Positions 37,426 through 47,948 of a stretch of DNA of 64,000 nt are shown in pieces (within the stretch, counting starts at the first letter, position 1; each line of letters opens with the position of its first letter). The stretch spans positions 1 through 64,000 of the forward strand of contig CAMVUM010000016.1 of assembly GCA_947170725.1 (NCBI GenBank). The letters are read 5' to 3'. This stretch comes from an uncultured Prevotella sp. (GTDB taxonomy: Bacteria; Bacteroidota; Bacteroidia; Bacteroidales; Bacteroidaceae). Made by a program: the position numbers and the translations under genes. The notes beneath the pieces are model-generated. The model worked only from the letters and a program-made list of their open reading frames with translations. It was not told the DNA's origin and ran no database searches.

Positions 37426-38586
37426 TCATACGGTCTCCTCCTGAGCCGCCTGGCGGTTGATGGCAGGATTGGCATACATTGTCAGCAGTCTTTCACGAAG
37501 ATAGTCCGTATCCTTTTCCGGCAGTTCTATCATGGCTATACGACTATCCAGATATTCCTCGAAAGCGGCGCGGTCGGCCTGAGTGTAACGGTCACTGAAG
37601 TCTTTGTTTCCACGCAACAGGTCGGCAGCGGCATAGTTGTTGGGATAGAGGCGATAGCCAAGATGAATCTCACGGTCAATGTGGCTGGCTATGGCAGCGA
37701 AAAGCTCGCCTTTAGGAAGATCAGCCGGCAACGTTGCAAGCCATCCGTCAATACATGGCGCACAATGGTAGTGGATGCGTCCTTTGCGCCCCATAATACC
37801 TGTCTGCATGCTCATGACATCGTCAGCTTTGGTTTTCTTCCATCCTTCCACGTCACGTTTGAGCTGGTATTCGCGTGCCTTGAGATAGTCGCAGGGATCG
37901 TATTCGTATGATATGGCCAGCGGAACGATGTGAAGCTGTGCCAGTCTTTCGGGCACACTGCCTTCCCCTCCCATGGCCATCATCTTCAGCAGAGACTGCT
38001 GGGTGCGGTCGTTGCTGTCCTTGGCACGCCCTTCGCGCTGTGCAATCCAGATGTTGTCGTGTTTCTCCTGAATGACATAGTGCATGTATTCGGCCATCAG
38101 CCGGCTGTTGGCCAGCATCTCCTTTATGGCGGCACCACGGCGGACAATGAACGATTTGTTGACTCTGACGAGGTCTTCAATCCACGGAGCGGCCAGCAGG
38201 TTGTCGCCTATGGCAATCTCGCAGGTTGTCCCGAAACTTGCGTCGAAAAGCATTTTGTCGAGGAAAGCCGAATCGAGCACGATGTCGCGATGATTGCTGA
38301 CGAAAGTGTAGCGGCCGTCAGTGGCCACCTGCGACGAGTCCATCGTGCACCCGTCTGAGGTCTGCGCAAGCAGCGAGACAAGGAAACCGTAGCACAATTT
38401 CTCCTGAAACTCAAGATTGTCGCGGCATGAGCGTATCTTCGCGGCGAGCGCTTCGAATGGCACTCCGCGGAATACATATTCCATGACGTTACGGAACTGC
38501 GGGTCGGCAATCAGCCTCTCGTAGACCGCGGGCAGCTCTTCGGGGTCATACGGGCGTATGGGGTCAAACTTTGAAGGTGTGTTCAT
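37426..38586 (-). CDS. PlsC-like acyltransferase
   Basis: YTFVSNHRDIVLDSAFLDKMLF; later VPLAISYEYDPCDYLKAREY. Confidence 0.75.
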   Translation of the reverse strand: MNTPSKFDPIRPYDPEELPAVYERLIADPQFRNVMEYVFRGVPFEALAAKIRSCRDNLEFQEKLCYGFLVSLLAQTSDGCTMDSSQVATDGRYTFVSNHRDIVLDSAFLDKMLFDASFGTTCEIAIGDNLLAAPWIEDLVRVNKSFIVRRGAAIKEMLANSRLMAEYMHYVIQEKHDNIWIAQREGRAKDSNDRTQQSLLKMMAMGGEGSVPERLAQLHIVPLAISYEYDPCDYLKAREYQLKRDVEGWKKTKADDVMSMQTGIMGRKGRIHYHCAPCIDGWLATLPADLPKGELFAAIASHIDREIHLGYRLYPNNYAAADLLRGNKDFSDRYTQADRAAFEEYLDSRIAMIELPEKDTDYLRERLLTMYANPAINRQAAQEETV

Positions 38587-38659
38587 TGTGGTCCGTAGCT
38601 TTTTTATTATCTATTGAATAAAGGTTATCCGACAATGCCGATACCGTCTTCCGACAGGT

Positions 38660-39664
38660 TCAGAACTGGTTCTCAACGATGTCCGTCAGCACATCTTTCA
38701 TATCCAAACCGGCCGCACGGACCTGCTGGGGAATGAAGCTGGTGGATGTCATGCCGGGCGTGGTGTTGACTTCGAGCATGAATATGCGTTCCTTCTCCAC
38801 GCCGTCGGCGTCTTTTTGGCGGCTGATGATGTAGTCGATGCGGATTATTCCGTTACATCCGAGAATATCGTAGATGTGGCTTGTTATCTCGCTGACGCGC
38901 CTGGCGGTATCCTCACATAGACGAGCGGGCGTGATTTCCTTCACCTGCCCGTTGTATTTTGCGTCATAATCAAAGAACTCATTTGACGTAACAACCTCCG
39001 TGGCGGGCAGGACGACAGTCTTTTCGCGCGTCTTGTAGCATCCGATGGAGATTTCCGTTCCCTCGATGTACTGCTCCACCATGACCTCGGGGCTTTCCAT
39101 GACAGCCTTTCTGATGGCCGGGGCAAGCTGGTCCTTGTTCTTCACCTTTGATACTCCGAAGCTGCTGCCGTCGGCCGCCGGCTTGACGAAGCATGGCATA
39201 CCGATGCGCTGTTCCACCTCGTCGTCACTGACCATCTCTTCGTATCCTTTGCGGATGAGCAGCGAATCGGCCACGAGAACGCCATAGCCGCGCAGATATT
39301 GGTTGAGAACGAACTTATCGAACGTAAGTGCCTCAACGAGCACGCCGCTTGTGGAATAGGGCATTCCGATCAGTTCAAAATATCCCTGAAGCAGTCCGTT
39401 CTCTCCGGGAGTTCCGTGAATGGTTATGTAGGCATAGTCGAAGCAAACCTTCCGGCCGTTCTCCACGAAGGAGAAGTCGTTGCGGTCGATGCGCGCCGTA
39501 GTACCGTCGGCCAGTTCAACGTGCCAGTCGTGGGCTTTGATGTCGACTATGTATATGTTGTACAGCTCTTTGTCGAAGAAAGAGTAAAGGCTGCGCGCTG
39601 AGCGCAGCGAAATGTCGTGTTCGGAGGAGTCGCCTCCGCAGACAATGGCTATTGTTCTTTTCAT
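38660..39664 (-). CDS. ddl: D-alanine--D-alanine ligase
   Basis: IAIVCGGDSSEHDISLRSA; CFVKPAADGSSFGVSKV; FMLEVNTTPGMTSTSFIPQQ. Confidence 0.96.
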   Translation of the reverse strand: MKRTIAIVCGGDSSEHDISLRSARSLYSFFDKELYNIYIVDIKAHDWHVELADGTTARIDRNDFSFVENGRKVCFDYAYITIHGTPGENGLLQGYFELIGMPYSTSGVLVEALTFDKFVLNQYLRGYGVLVADSLLIRKGYEEMVSDDEVEQRIGMPCFVKPAADGSSFGVSKVKNKDQLAPAIRKAVMESPEVMVEQYIEGTEISIGCYKTREKTVVLPATEVVTSNEFFDYDAKYNGQVKEITPARLCEDTARRVSEITSHIYDILGCNGIIRIDYIISRQKDADGVEKERIFMLEVNTTPGMTSTSFIPQQVRAAGLDMKDVLTDIVENQF

Positions 39665-39799
39665 AGTTCAAATTAAATCTTTTAGCCCCCGGCTACCCCC
39701 TCCGAGGGGGCCTTGCGCAAGGCTGGAATTATATTAATAATGTTATTTTGTCTCTAAAACATTCTCTGTCCTCCCCTTTGGAGAGGCCTGGGGAACTCG

Positions 39800-40885
39800 T
39801 CATGCACGTATCTTCGCTCCCATATATTTCCTCCACTTCTCTATCAGCGCCCACATGTCGATGGGCAGCTCGCTGGTGAAGTCCATCTGTTCACGAGTCA
39901 CGGGGTGGACAAAGCCAAGCGTGCGGGCATGGAGGGCCTGTCGCGGACAGAAGCTGATACAGTTTGTCACGAACGTACGGTAGCTTCCTGTGCGCTCGCC
40001 ACGCAGGATTTCCGTTCCACCGTAGCGTTCGTCACCGAAGAGCGGATGGCCGATGTGGCGCATGTGGGCACGTATCTGGTGGGTTCGTCCCGTCTCGAGG
40101 ATGCACTCCACGAGAGTGACATATCCGAACCTCTCTATCACGCGATAGTGGGTCACGGCGCTCTTGCCTATCTCCGAGCCGGGCGGGAAAACAGCCATTC
40201 GCAGGCGGTCTTTCGGGTCGCGTCCGATGTTTCCCTCTATGGTCCCGCAGTCCTCGGTCATGTTTCCCCAAACCAGAGCATTGTAGCTGCGATGGGTGGT
40301 CTTGTTGAAGAACTGCGCGCCCAGCTCCATTTTGGCTTCGGGCGTCTTGGCGACCACGAGCAGACCGCTGGTATCCTTGTCTATACGGTGGACGAGGCCC
40401 ACCTGCGGGTCATTGGGGTCGTAGGTCGGAAGATTGCGCAGATGCCATGCGACGGCGTTGACCAACGTTCCGTTGAAATTTCCGCAGCCCGGATGAACCA
40501 CCAGTCCGGCCGGTTTGTTGATGACCATCAGACTGTCGTCCTCATAGACGATGTCGAGCGGAATGTCCTCCGGTTCTATCCGTGTGTCATAATGCGGACG
40601 GTCGAGCATGAGTGTCACAACATCGCCCGGTCTGACCTTATAGTTGCTCTTCACCGGCCGTTCGTTGACATGAACGAAACCGGCCTCCGCCGCCTTCTGG
40701 ATGCGGTTGCGACTGGAGTGCTGCATTTTTTCAAACATATACTTGTCAACACGCACGGCCTCTTGACCTGCGTCAACGTCAAACCGGTAGTGCTCATAGA
40801 ACTGTCTGTCCTGGGCATCGTCTCCGCCCAAGTCTTCCATGTCTGTTTGCTCCAAATCGTAAATATCTTCTGTGTCTTCTGTCAT
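39800..40885 (-). CDS. rluD: RluA-family pseudouridine synthase (RluD-like)
   Basis: S4-like N-terminus; GLVHRIDKDTSGLLVVAKT; ETGRTHQIRAHMRHIGHPLFGDERYGG. Confidence 0.94.
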   Translation of the reverse strand: MTEDTEDIYDLEQTDMEDLGGDDAQDRQFYEHYRFDVDAGQEAVRVDKYMFEKMQHSSRNRIQKAAEAGFVHVNERPVKSNYKVRPGDVVTLMLDRPHYDTRIEPEDIPLDIVYEDDSLMVINKPAGLVVHPGCGNFNGTLVNAVAWHLRNLPTYDPNDPQVGLVHRIDKDTSGLLVVAKTPEAKMELGAQFFNKTTHRSYNALVWGNMTEDCGTIEGNIGRDPKDRLRMAVFPPGSEIGKSAVTHYRVIERFGYVTLVECILETGRTHQIRAHMRHIGHPLFGDERYGGTEILRGERTGSYRTFVTNCISFCPRQALHARTLGFVHPVTREQMDFTSELPIDMWALIEKWRKYMGAKIRA

Positions 40886-41150
40886 CTTTGTCTCTTAGTA
40901 AGAAAGTCTGTGGCCGTCCGCCCCACCCTACTGTCCATCCGCAACTTGTTGGCCGAGCCACATTGGCTGCGACCGGCAGGATGGGGTTATCCAACAATCC
41001 TTGAAATCCACTCTTCGTTTTCCTGCCACGCCTAAGGCCCTGACCGGCCTGTTTCTCATCCGGCATGACGAAAACGACTCCGTCATTCGTTTCTTTTACC
41101 TTTTTTTCTAAATATTCTCTCTATAAATATAGAAATGGCGCTTCCGCACG

Positions 41151-41831
41151 TCATTCAGACATATCGACGGGCGGCTCGCTGACTTCTTCAAACTCGTCTA
41201 TCTCGGCCGGCTCGCCAGTGTCATATTCCGGTTCTGTATAGCTGATGGCCTCGTCTTCATCGTCGTATGTCCCGCTGCCAATGACAAGCCTCAGCGGCGT
41301 GTCTATAGAAACACGGTCGCCCGCCCCTACGCGCCGTCCGCGACTCTCTATGGCGTAGACCCAATCCTTTTCTCCCGGCACATGTTTTGGCTCAAGCAGG
41401 CGGAATCCCATTGCTGTCAGTTTCGCCTCGGCCTCGCGGGCACTGCTGTTTTCCGCCAGATCCGGTATTGCGTATGACGGCGACGCGGGCGAATTGACCA
41501 TCACATAGATTATGTGGCCCGACTTGACCTTGCTTCCGCTGCCGGGCGTCTGTGCAAGAACACAGTCGGCAGGAAGCCGCTTGTTATATCCTGAGTCACT
41601 CACAACAATCCGCAGCCCGTTCTGCTCCAAAAGCAGCCGCGCCTTAGCATACGTCATGTTACGCAGTTCGGGCACAGGAATGCCCTCTCCATGATGGGTA
41701 TATGCCTCCAGTCCGAATTTTACTCCCATGCAGACCAACACCACCACGATTACCATCGCGAGGATATTGCCCCAGAGAATACGACTGGCAAATTTTCCGA
41801 AGAAATCCTTTATCTTCATCCTTTCGTTCAT
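41151..41831 (-). CDS. PASTA domain membrane protein
   Basis: Single TM, then VPELRNMTYAKARLLLEQNGLRIVVSDSGYNKRLPADCVLAQTPGSGSKVKSG. Confidence 0.9.
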   Translation of the reverse strand: MNERMKIKDFFGKFASRILWGNILAMVIVVVLVCMGVKFGLEAYTHHGEGIPVPELRNMTYAKARLLLEQNGLRIVVSDSGYNKRLPADCVLAQTPGSGSKVKSGHIIYVMVNSPASPSYAIPDLAENSSAREAEAKLTAMGFRLLEPKHVPGEKDWVYAIESRGRRVGAGDRVSIDTPLRLVIGSGTYDDEDEAISYTEPEYDTGEPAEIDEFEEVSEPPVDMSE

Positions 41832-41866
41832 ATTGCTGCAAACGCAAGCCTTATGTCACAAGCGCC

Positions 41867-41968
41867 CCGAGTGCAGCCTATTTTCTGCAAAGATAGTGCA
41901 AACAAGCGCAATGTGAACTTGTTCACGGATTGCCGAGTGCAGCCTATTTTCTGCAAAGATAGTGCAAA
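41867..41968. repeat. 36-bp direct repeat (41867-41902 and 41933-41968) in operon leader
   Basis: ccgagtgcagcctattttctgcaaagatagtgcaaa twice, 30-nt spacer. Confidence 0.96.
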
Positions 41969-41984
41969 TCACGGGAAGAGCAAA
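41954..41984 (-). promoter_or_regulatory. Bacteroidota sigma-ABfr promoter for PASTA-rluD-ddl operon
   Basis: On minus strand TTTG-N19-TATCTTTG, matching TTTG/TAnnTTTG consensus. Confidence 0.7.
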
Positions 41985-42089
41985 ACAAAATCCATTTCTT
42001 TTGACTTAAGAAAGAAAAATAACCGAAAAAAACATTCTGCGACAGCAACGGCGGCAAGAAAGCAAAGAGAGGTTAAAAAGTCCTTATAA

Positions 42090-42305
42090 TTATGCGAATT
42101 TAACATTCTTTTTTTCTCAAACCAGAGCGGCCGTCCCGCCGTTTTCCGTCCGTTTTTCACCCGAAAAACCATCGCCGCCATGCCGTAAGACCCTCCCGGG
42201 GTTGCAACGGGGCCACCGTCGTCGTGCAACGGCGGCCCCGTTGCGTTCCCGTAAGAGCCCCGCCGCAAGCCCGTAAGGGCCTCCCGGCTTTGTCATAAAA
42301 CAGTC
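42090..42305 (+). repeat. Dispersed hairpin-rich element, diverged copy 3
   Basis: gccgttttccg...cccgaaaaa...gccgtaag...gcaacggggcc...ggccccgttgc...cccgtaagggcc. Confidence 0.55.
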
Positions 42306-42572
42306 ATAACCGTAACCTCCTGATTATCAGCGCTCCCTGTTTGAACGAAAAATGAGCTATTTTGAGTCGTAGCCCACAAATCGAGGTTTGCCCGGCGTTT
42401 AACCATTGTTAAAGTAAAGATTGTTCGGAATTGCAAACAAATCACAAAAAGGACGGCTTTGTGTCTTATGAATCACAAAACCATCCCTGTTACTTTAAAA
42501 TCATGAATAAGCCACACAACTGCTCTGTCAAAGTCATTCATTGGTGCAGAAGGCGACAATGGCACGACACCG

Positions 42573-44291
42573 TCAGTCCTTGACGAACGTCACATCGTCA
42601 ACGAGGCACTGCGCTCCGGCTTCTCCCTCGGCTATGAAACCGACCTCTGCACGACCGCCACTGACACGTATGCCGCGGACGGTGATGTCGGTCCACTCTA
42701 CGGCCGACGGCTTTATGTCGCACTTCTTGCGGCGGCCGGCACTCTCGGCATACATCTCCAAGCGGCCGAAACTACCGGTGCGGCGGGCACGGGCGCGGAG
42801 AGTGTATCGGCCGTCAGGCAGGGGAACGGACGGCGTGGACGCAACAGTCTGGAATATACGGCGGACGAACGGCTCGCTATCGCTTATACGAAGGCTCTTT
42901 TCGCCGATGACATGGCGGCGGTCGTCGCGCGTATTCATATAGTTGAGACGCGGCGAAAGACTGTCGTCCACAGAAACATGACGACCGCGGAGAATCTCGG
43001 TTGTCCAGCCAAGCAGATGTTCCTGACGCGGTTTGACGGGATTGGGAATGCTGCGACGGTCGGCCTCGAAACTGCCGTTCAGCACGTAGTTGTTGTCATG
43101 GCCGACGCGCCACTCGCCTGTGACGGCATTTAACGTCCACGAGGAAAGCGAATTGAAGACGGGACTGCCGTCGGCCGTAAACGACAGTGGAATCCACTGG
43201 TTGTAGCCGAGACCATTGCCGGCGAAATCAGACCAGCGGTCACCGCAGTAGACAACTGTCTCTTCGCGGCTGCCGCGAAGCGTGACGAAAAAGCCGGTTT
43301 GGGAAACATGGGCATAGTCGGACTCACATCCGGCCATGACTTGCATGTCGTTCGCGGGCAGATAGGGACCGCGGATGTCGTCAGCTACGAGCCAATAGGC
43401 GTAGGAGCCATCCCAGCCGTAGATATTGGAAGCACACATATAGTATCTGTTCTTATACTTGAACATGCAGTTGCCCTCACGGCTCGCACCACGGAAAATC
43501 TGAGTACAGTCAAGAAGGTCGATACTGTCGCCGCGCATGCCGATTTCAGAAACGTAGATGCGGCTGCGCCCACGGCCGTAGGAATAAACGAGATAGGAAC
43601 GGTCCGTGTCAGGATCGGTGAATACGGTCTGGTCGCCTGTGTTAGGAGTGCCGATGACGGTTGTCATGTCCTTGCGGCGATGCCAGCGGAAACGGCCTGT
43701 TGGTGTTTCGGAAGTGGCAATCAGCACCCCGGCACCGTCACGGTTGCCATGCTGTATGAAAAGGGCATAGCAGCCGCGCTCACGGACGTAGGCCACTCCC
43801 ATGCGGCCAACCCAGTTGGCACGGCCGTGACTGTCGGCCTCTGCCCGGGTGAGAACATCACCTTCATAACGCCAGTCAACGAGGTTGTCGGAGCTGTAGC
43901 AGGTGACGGCGTCAAAAACGGAGTGCTCTACCGTCACAGTCGGGTCGTTGCGATATTCAACCGCTCCACGATAGCGGACGCCATACCAATAGTAGCGCTC
44001 ACGACCGGTCTGCGGGTCGGCAAAACGGAATATTCCACCACCCTGACTGTAGAGAGGCTGCCCGTCGGCCGTATTCCAAAAAACATCGTTATGAATCGGA
44101 CGGAAAACATCGGAATCACCGGGCACGGCTGTGCCGTTACCGACATTTATATGACCACTGACAGCAGCAGCGATATTACGACCGTCCGTAATATTACAAC
44201 CGTCCGCAATAGTAGTGTGGCCGCCAGCCGACATTGCGACAGCGGTCACGGCAAGAATCAGGACTGACCTGACAAAACTGTTATTCTTCAT
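42573..44291 (-). CDS. Glycoside hydrolase family 43-like secreted protein with C-terminal carbohydrate-binding-like domain
   Basis: Signal peptide; FRPIHNDVFWNTADGQPLYSQGGGIFRF; SYLVYSYGRGRSRIYVSEIG; VMAGCESDYAHVSQTGFFVTLRGSREETVVYCGDRW. Confidence 0.75.
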   Translation of the reverse strand: MKNNSFVRSVLILAVTAVAMSAGGHTTIADGCNITDGRNIAAAVSGHINVGNGTAVPGDSDVFRPIHNDVFWNTADGQPLYSQGGGIFRFADPQTGRERYYWYGVRYRGAVEYRNDPTVTVEHSVFDAVTCYSSDNLVDWRYEGDVLTRAEADSHGRANWVGRMGVAYVRERGCYALFIQHGNRDGAGVLIATSETPTGRFRWHRRKDMTTVIGTPNTGDQTVFTDPDTDRSYLVYSYGRGRSRIYVSEIGMRGDSIDLLDCTQIFRGASREGNCMFKYKNRYYMCASNIYGWDGSYAYWLVADDIRGPYLPANDMQVMAGCESDYAHVSQTGFFVTLRGSREETVVYCGDRWSDFAGNGLGYNQWIPLSFTADGSPVFNSLSSWTLNAVTGEWRVGHDNNYVLNGSFEADRRSIPNPVKPRQEHLLGWTTEILRGRHVSVDDSLSPRLNYMNTRDDRRHVIGEKSLRISDSEPFVRRIFQTVASTPSVPLPDGRYTLRARARRTGSFGRLEMYAESAGRRKKCDIKPSAVEWTDITVRGIRVSGGRAEVGFIAEGEAGAQCLVDDVTFVKD

Positions 44292-44555
44292 AAACCATTG
44301 TTTGTTTCCGGCAAAGTTATGAAAATCAGACGTCATTTAAAAGTAATATCGTACGTTCTTCGGTATTCATGTCCGCAAAGAAAGGACATGGGAAGGCTAA
44401 GGAGATGTAAAGAAGGGATGTGGGAAACCACCGCCGGAAAAATAAGGTTCATCCGGCATTTGGCGTGATATGCCGGATGAACCGAAAATAAGTAGGCTTT
44501 TGTTTCGTTTCCTCGTTTTTTTGCAGTACCTTTGCAACGCTGAAATTTCAATTTA

Positions 44556-44627
44556 GCCCTGATAGTTCAATGGATAGAATAGCTCTCTCCTAAAGAGTAG
44601 ATCCGAGTTCGATTCTCGGTCGGGGTA
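44556..44627 (+). tRNA. tRNA-Arg (anticodon CCT)
   Basis: GCCCTGA acceptor, anticodon stem GCTCT/AGAGT with loop CTCCTAA, T-arm CCGAGTTCGATTCTCGG; CCA not encoded; upstream TACCTTTG. Confidence 0.93.
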
Positions 44628-44814
44628 CGAAAGCCGGAGTCTTTATGATGAAGATTCCGGCTTTTGTATTATTCCCCGACTTCTCCGATATATCTCCCAC
44701 CAACCCGGCTTGCATAAACGTCAGACGGCGGCACCCCGATTGAGATGCCGCCGTCTGACGTTTGTAGTAAGTGATTGTCTATATACCTTTAATATATATA
44801 TAGGCTGTCGTGCC

Positions 44815-47800
44815 TTAGGCTTCTGCCGTCACTTTTTTGGCAGCGCGCTTGCCCATAACGAGATAAGCAATCGGGGCTGCAATGAAGATTGAGGACAACG
44901 TACCGAACACAACACCGAGTATCATCGCGAACGAGAAACTGCGGATACTGTCACCACCGAAGATGAAGATACACAGCAAGACAAGCAATGTTGAGAATGA
45001 TGTGTTGATGGTACGGGCCAGAGTCTGATTGAGCGAATCGTTGAACAGAACCTGACGGTCGCGCTTGCCGAAGAGCTGGAAGTTCTCACGGACACGGTCG
45101 AATACAACCACCTTGTCGTTGATAGAGTAACCGATAACGGTCAGGATGGCACCAATGAACGTCTGGTCTATCTCCAATGACCATGGCACGATACCCCACA
45201 ACAGAGAGTAGAAACCTATAACGATGAGCGTGTCAAGAGCAAGAGCTACGACTGAGCCGACCGAGTAGGCCACGTTGTGGAAGCGGATGAGGATGTAGAG
45301 GAAGATGGCGACAAGGGCGAAAATGACGCTGACAATGGCACCGTAAGTGATATCCTTTGCCACTGACGGACCAACCTTGGCGCTGCTGATGATTGAACCA
45401 CCGGCACGGACGTCAGGATTCTTGAACGCCTCGACGCTCTTCTGCGTAACCAATCCGGCCTTAGAGAGAGCCTGGAAGAGGATGTTCTCAGCCTCGTCGT
45501 CTACAGTAGGATTGTTGGACTCTATCTTATAGTTCGTTGAGATACGGATGCACTGACCGTCCATGACGCTCTGTGTGGCGATGACACTGACGTTGGCATC
45601 ACCAAACGCGCCCTGCAGAGCTTCGCGAACCTGCTCTGGCTCAACATTGCTCTCCAGCTTGACAACATAGTTGCGGCCACCGGTGAAGTCGATGCTCTGG
45701 CTCAGTCCGCGGACAGCGAGACAAGCCACGAAAACAACAGCGGCAACGCCCCAGATTGTGAACGACCTCTTGGACAGACCCATGAAGTTGATGCTGGTGT
45801 CGCGGAACAGCTTCTTTGAGAAGCCGGTAGAGAACGTGAGGTTCAGCCACTTGTCGCGGCTCATCTGATGGTCGAACACAAGGCGGGTCATGTAGACTGC
45901 GGTGAAGAACGAGCAGCAGATACCGATGATAAGAGTGGTGGCGAAACCACGGATAGGACCGGTTCCGAAGACATAGAGGATGAGACCTGTTATGATTGAA
46001 GTCAGGTTCGAGTCAAAGATGGCCGAGAAGGCGTTGGCATATCCCTTCTTCATCGCCTCACGGGCATTGAGACCGAGACGAAGCTCTTCCTTGGTACGCT
46101 CATAGATGAGCACGTTGGCGTCAACAGCCATACCGAGCGAAAGGACGATACCGGCAATACCCGGCATGGTCAGCGCGGCTTGGAACGATGTCAGGATTCC
46201 GAGCGTGAAGAAAAGGTTGAAGAGCAGAGCAATATTGGCCAACATACCGGGGATGACGTTGTAGAGCACCACCATGTAGACCATCAGCAGTACGAAAGCC
46301 GCAACGAACGAGATGAATCCCTGCTGGATTGACTGTGCACCGAGTGACGGGCCGACCACCTCTTCCTGAACGATGCGCGTCGGAGCAGGCATCTTACCGG
46401 AGTTGAGCGTGTTGGCAAGGTCTTTGGTGTCCTCAATGGTGAAGTTACCGGTGATCTGCGAACTTCCTCCTGAAATCTCGGAATTGACGCGCGGTGCGCT
46501 GTAAACAGTGTTGTCGAGCACGATAGCCACGGCCTTGCCGATGTTCATCTTTGTGAGCTGAGCCCAACGGCGGGCGCCGTCTGAGTTCATTTCCATGGTC
46601 ACACAGGGTGAGCCCATCTGATCGAATCCGTCCTTGGCATTGACAATCACGTCACCCTCCAGCGGTGCACGGCCTGAAGGCTCGGTCACCTTGATGGCAT
46701 AAAGCTCATATATTTGGCCCTTTGTGTCGAACTCGGCGGGCTTTGCACCCCAAAGGAGTTTCAGATCGGAAGGCAGTACCTGAGCGGCAATGTCAGAATA
46801 TATAATCTTGTTGACCTCGGCCGTATCACGAGCCATGGCATATCCGACAACGCTGAGTCCCTGTCCCTGAACGGGCTGAAACACGGTGAACAGCGGGTTC
46901 TGCTTCTTCAGCAGCTCCATCTGCTTGCTGTCGTCAGCTTTGGCGTCCTTCTTGTTGCCGAGAACGGCGCCGAGGCCGCTCTTCGCTGCGGATGTGTCGA
47001 CGGCTGTCGTATCGGCTGCGGGAGCAGCGACAGCAGTATCGGCTGCTTCTTCTGCTACCTCGGCCTCAACATCACCGCCGAGAGCGGCATATTTCTGATT
47101 GAGCTGAGAGAGCAGCGGGACTATTTCCTGTGTGTTGAATGTCTCCCAGAATTCCAGATTGGCACTTCCCTGAAGGAGCTTGCGGACACGCTCCGGCTCC
47201 TTGATGCCCGGCATCTCGACCATGATACGGCCGGACTGTCCCTCCAACTTCTGAATGTTGGGCTGGACAACGCCGAACTTATCAATACGGTTGCGAACTA
47301 CATTGAATGAGTTATCCACAGCCGACTGCACCTCTTCACGTAGCGCACGCTCCACTTCGGCGTCGCTGCTCTGCGTGCTGACTTTGCCCTTCATCTGCTG
47401 TGTGGCAAAGATTTCTGCCAGACGGTGACCGGGAGCATTCTGCTTGTAGCGCTTGATGAAGAGCGAGATGAAGTCATCCTGACTTGTTTCTTCGTCCTTC
47501 TTGGCTTCCTGCATTGACTTCACGAAAGCATAGTCAGTCTTGTGATCAGCCAGAACGGCCACTACGTCAGGCACGGAAACCTCAAGAATGACGTTCATAC
47601 CGCCCTTCAAGTCCAGTCCGAGACCGATTTCCATCTCGCGACACTGCTTGAACGAATAGATGTTGAAGAACCACACCTTCTCGTTCATGATGGAGTCGAG
47701 ATACTCCTGACCTGCCTTTTCGCCCATTGCCACCGCCTTGTTTTCATAATGGCGTGTTACAAAAGAGAAAGAAAGGTAGAAGATACACACCAGCATGAGT

Positions 47801-47838
47801 GCGGCTGCGATAAACTTTACAATTCCTTTGTTTTGCAT
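44815..47838 (-). CDS. secDF: Protein translocase subunit SecDF (fused)
   Basis: GLDLKGGMNVILEV; NRIDKFGVVQPNIQ; GMAVDANVLIYERTKEELR; YSINDKVVVFDRVREN. Confidence 0.97.
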   Translation of the reverse strand: MQNKGIVKFIAAALMLVCIFYLSFSFVTRHYENKAVAMGEKAGQEYLDSIMNEKVWFFNIYSFKQCREMEIGLGLDLKGGMNVILEVSVPDVVAVLADHKTDYAFVKSMQEAKKDEETSQDDFISLFIKRYKQNAPGHRLAEIFATQQMKGKVSTQSSDAEVERALREEVQSAVDNSFNVVRNRIDKFGVVQPNIQKLEGQSGRIMVEMPGIKEPERVRKLLQGSANLEFWETFNTQEIVPLLSQLNQKYAALGGDVEAEVAEEAADTAVAAPAADTTAVDTSAAKSGLGAVLGNKKDAKADDSKQMELLKKQNPLFTVFQPVQGQGLSVVGYAMARDTAEVNKIIYSDIAAQVLPSDLKLLWGAKPAEFDTKGQIYELYAIKVTEPSGRAPLEGDVIVNAKDGFDQMGSPCVTMEMNSDGARRWAQLTKMNIGKAVAIVLDNTVYSAPRVNSEISGGSSQITGNFTIEDTKDLANTLNSGKMPAPTRIVQEEVVGPSLGAQSIQQGFISFVAAFVLLMVYMVVLYNVIPGMLANIALLFNLFFTLGILTSFQAALTMPGIAGIVLSLGMAVDANVLIYERTKEELRLGLNAREAMKKGYANAFSAIFDSNLTSIITGLILYVFGTGPIRGFATTLIIGICCSFFTAVYMTRLVFDHQMSRDKWLNLTFSTGFSKKLFRDTSINFMGLSKRSFTIWGVAAVVFVACLAVRGLSQSIDFTGGRNYVVKLESNVEPEQVREALQGAFGDANVSVIATQSVMDGQCIRISTNYKIESNNPTVDDEAENILFQALSKAGLVTQKSVEAFKNPDVRAGGSIISSAKVGPSVAKDITYGAIVSVIFALVAIFLYILIRFHNVAYSVGSVVALALDTLIVIGFYSLLWGIVPWSLEIDQTFIGAILTVIGYSINDKVVVFDRVRENFQLFGKRDRQVLFNDSLNQTLARTINTSFSTLLVLLCIFIFGGDSIRSFSFAMILGVVFGTLSSIFIAAPIAYLVMGKRAAKKVTAEA

Positions 47839-47948
47839 TTTATTATTATGTTATTTTAATTATTATTTCCTATATTAGGCAATTTAGCTTGCAAATATAG
47901 CTATTTTTTTACACTGTGGAAAATTTATTGCCGTTTTTCATTCATTTT

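Noticed and set aside
46970-47100. Ala/Asp-rich stretch in SecD portion
   Set aside because: Variable low-complexity linkers are ordinary in Bacteroidota SecDF; no repeat structure at DNA level.
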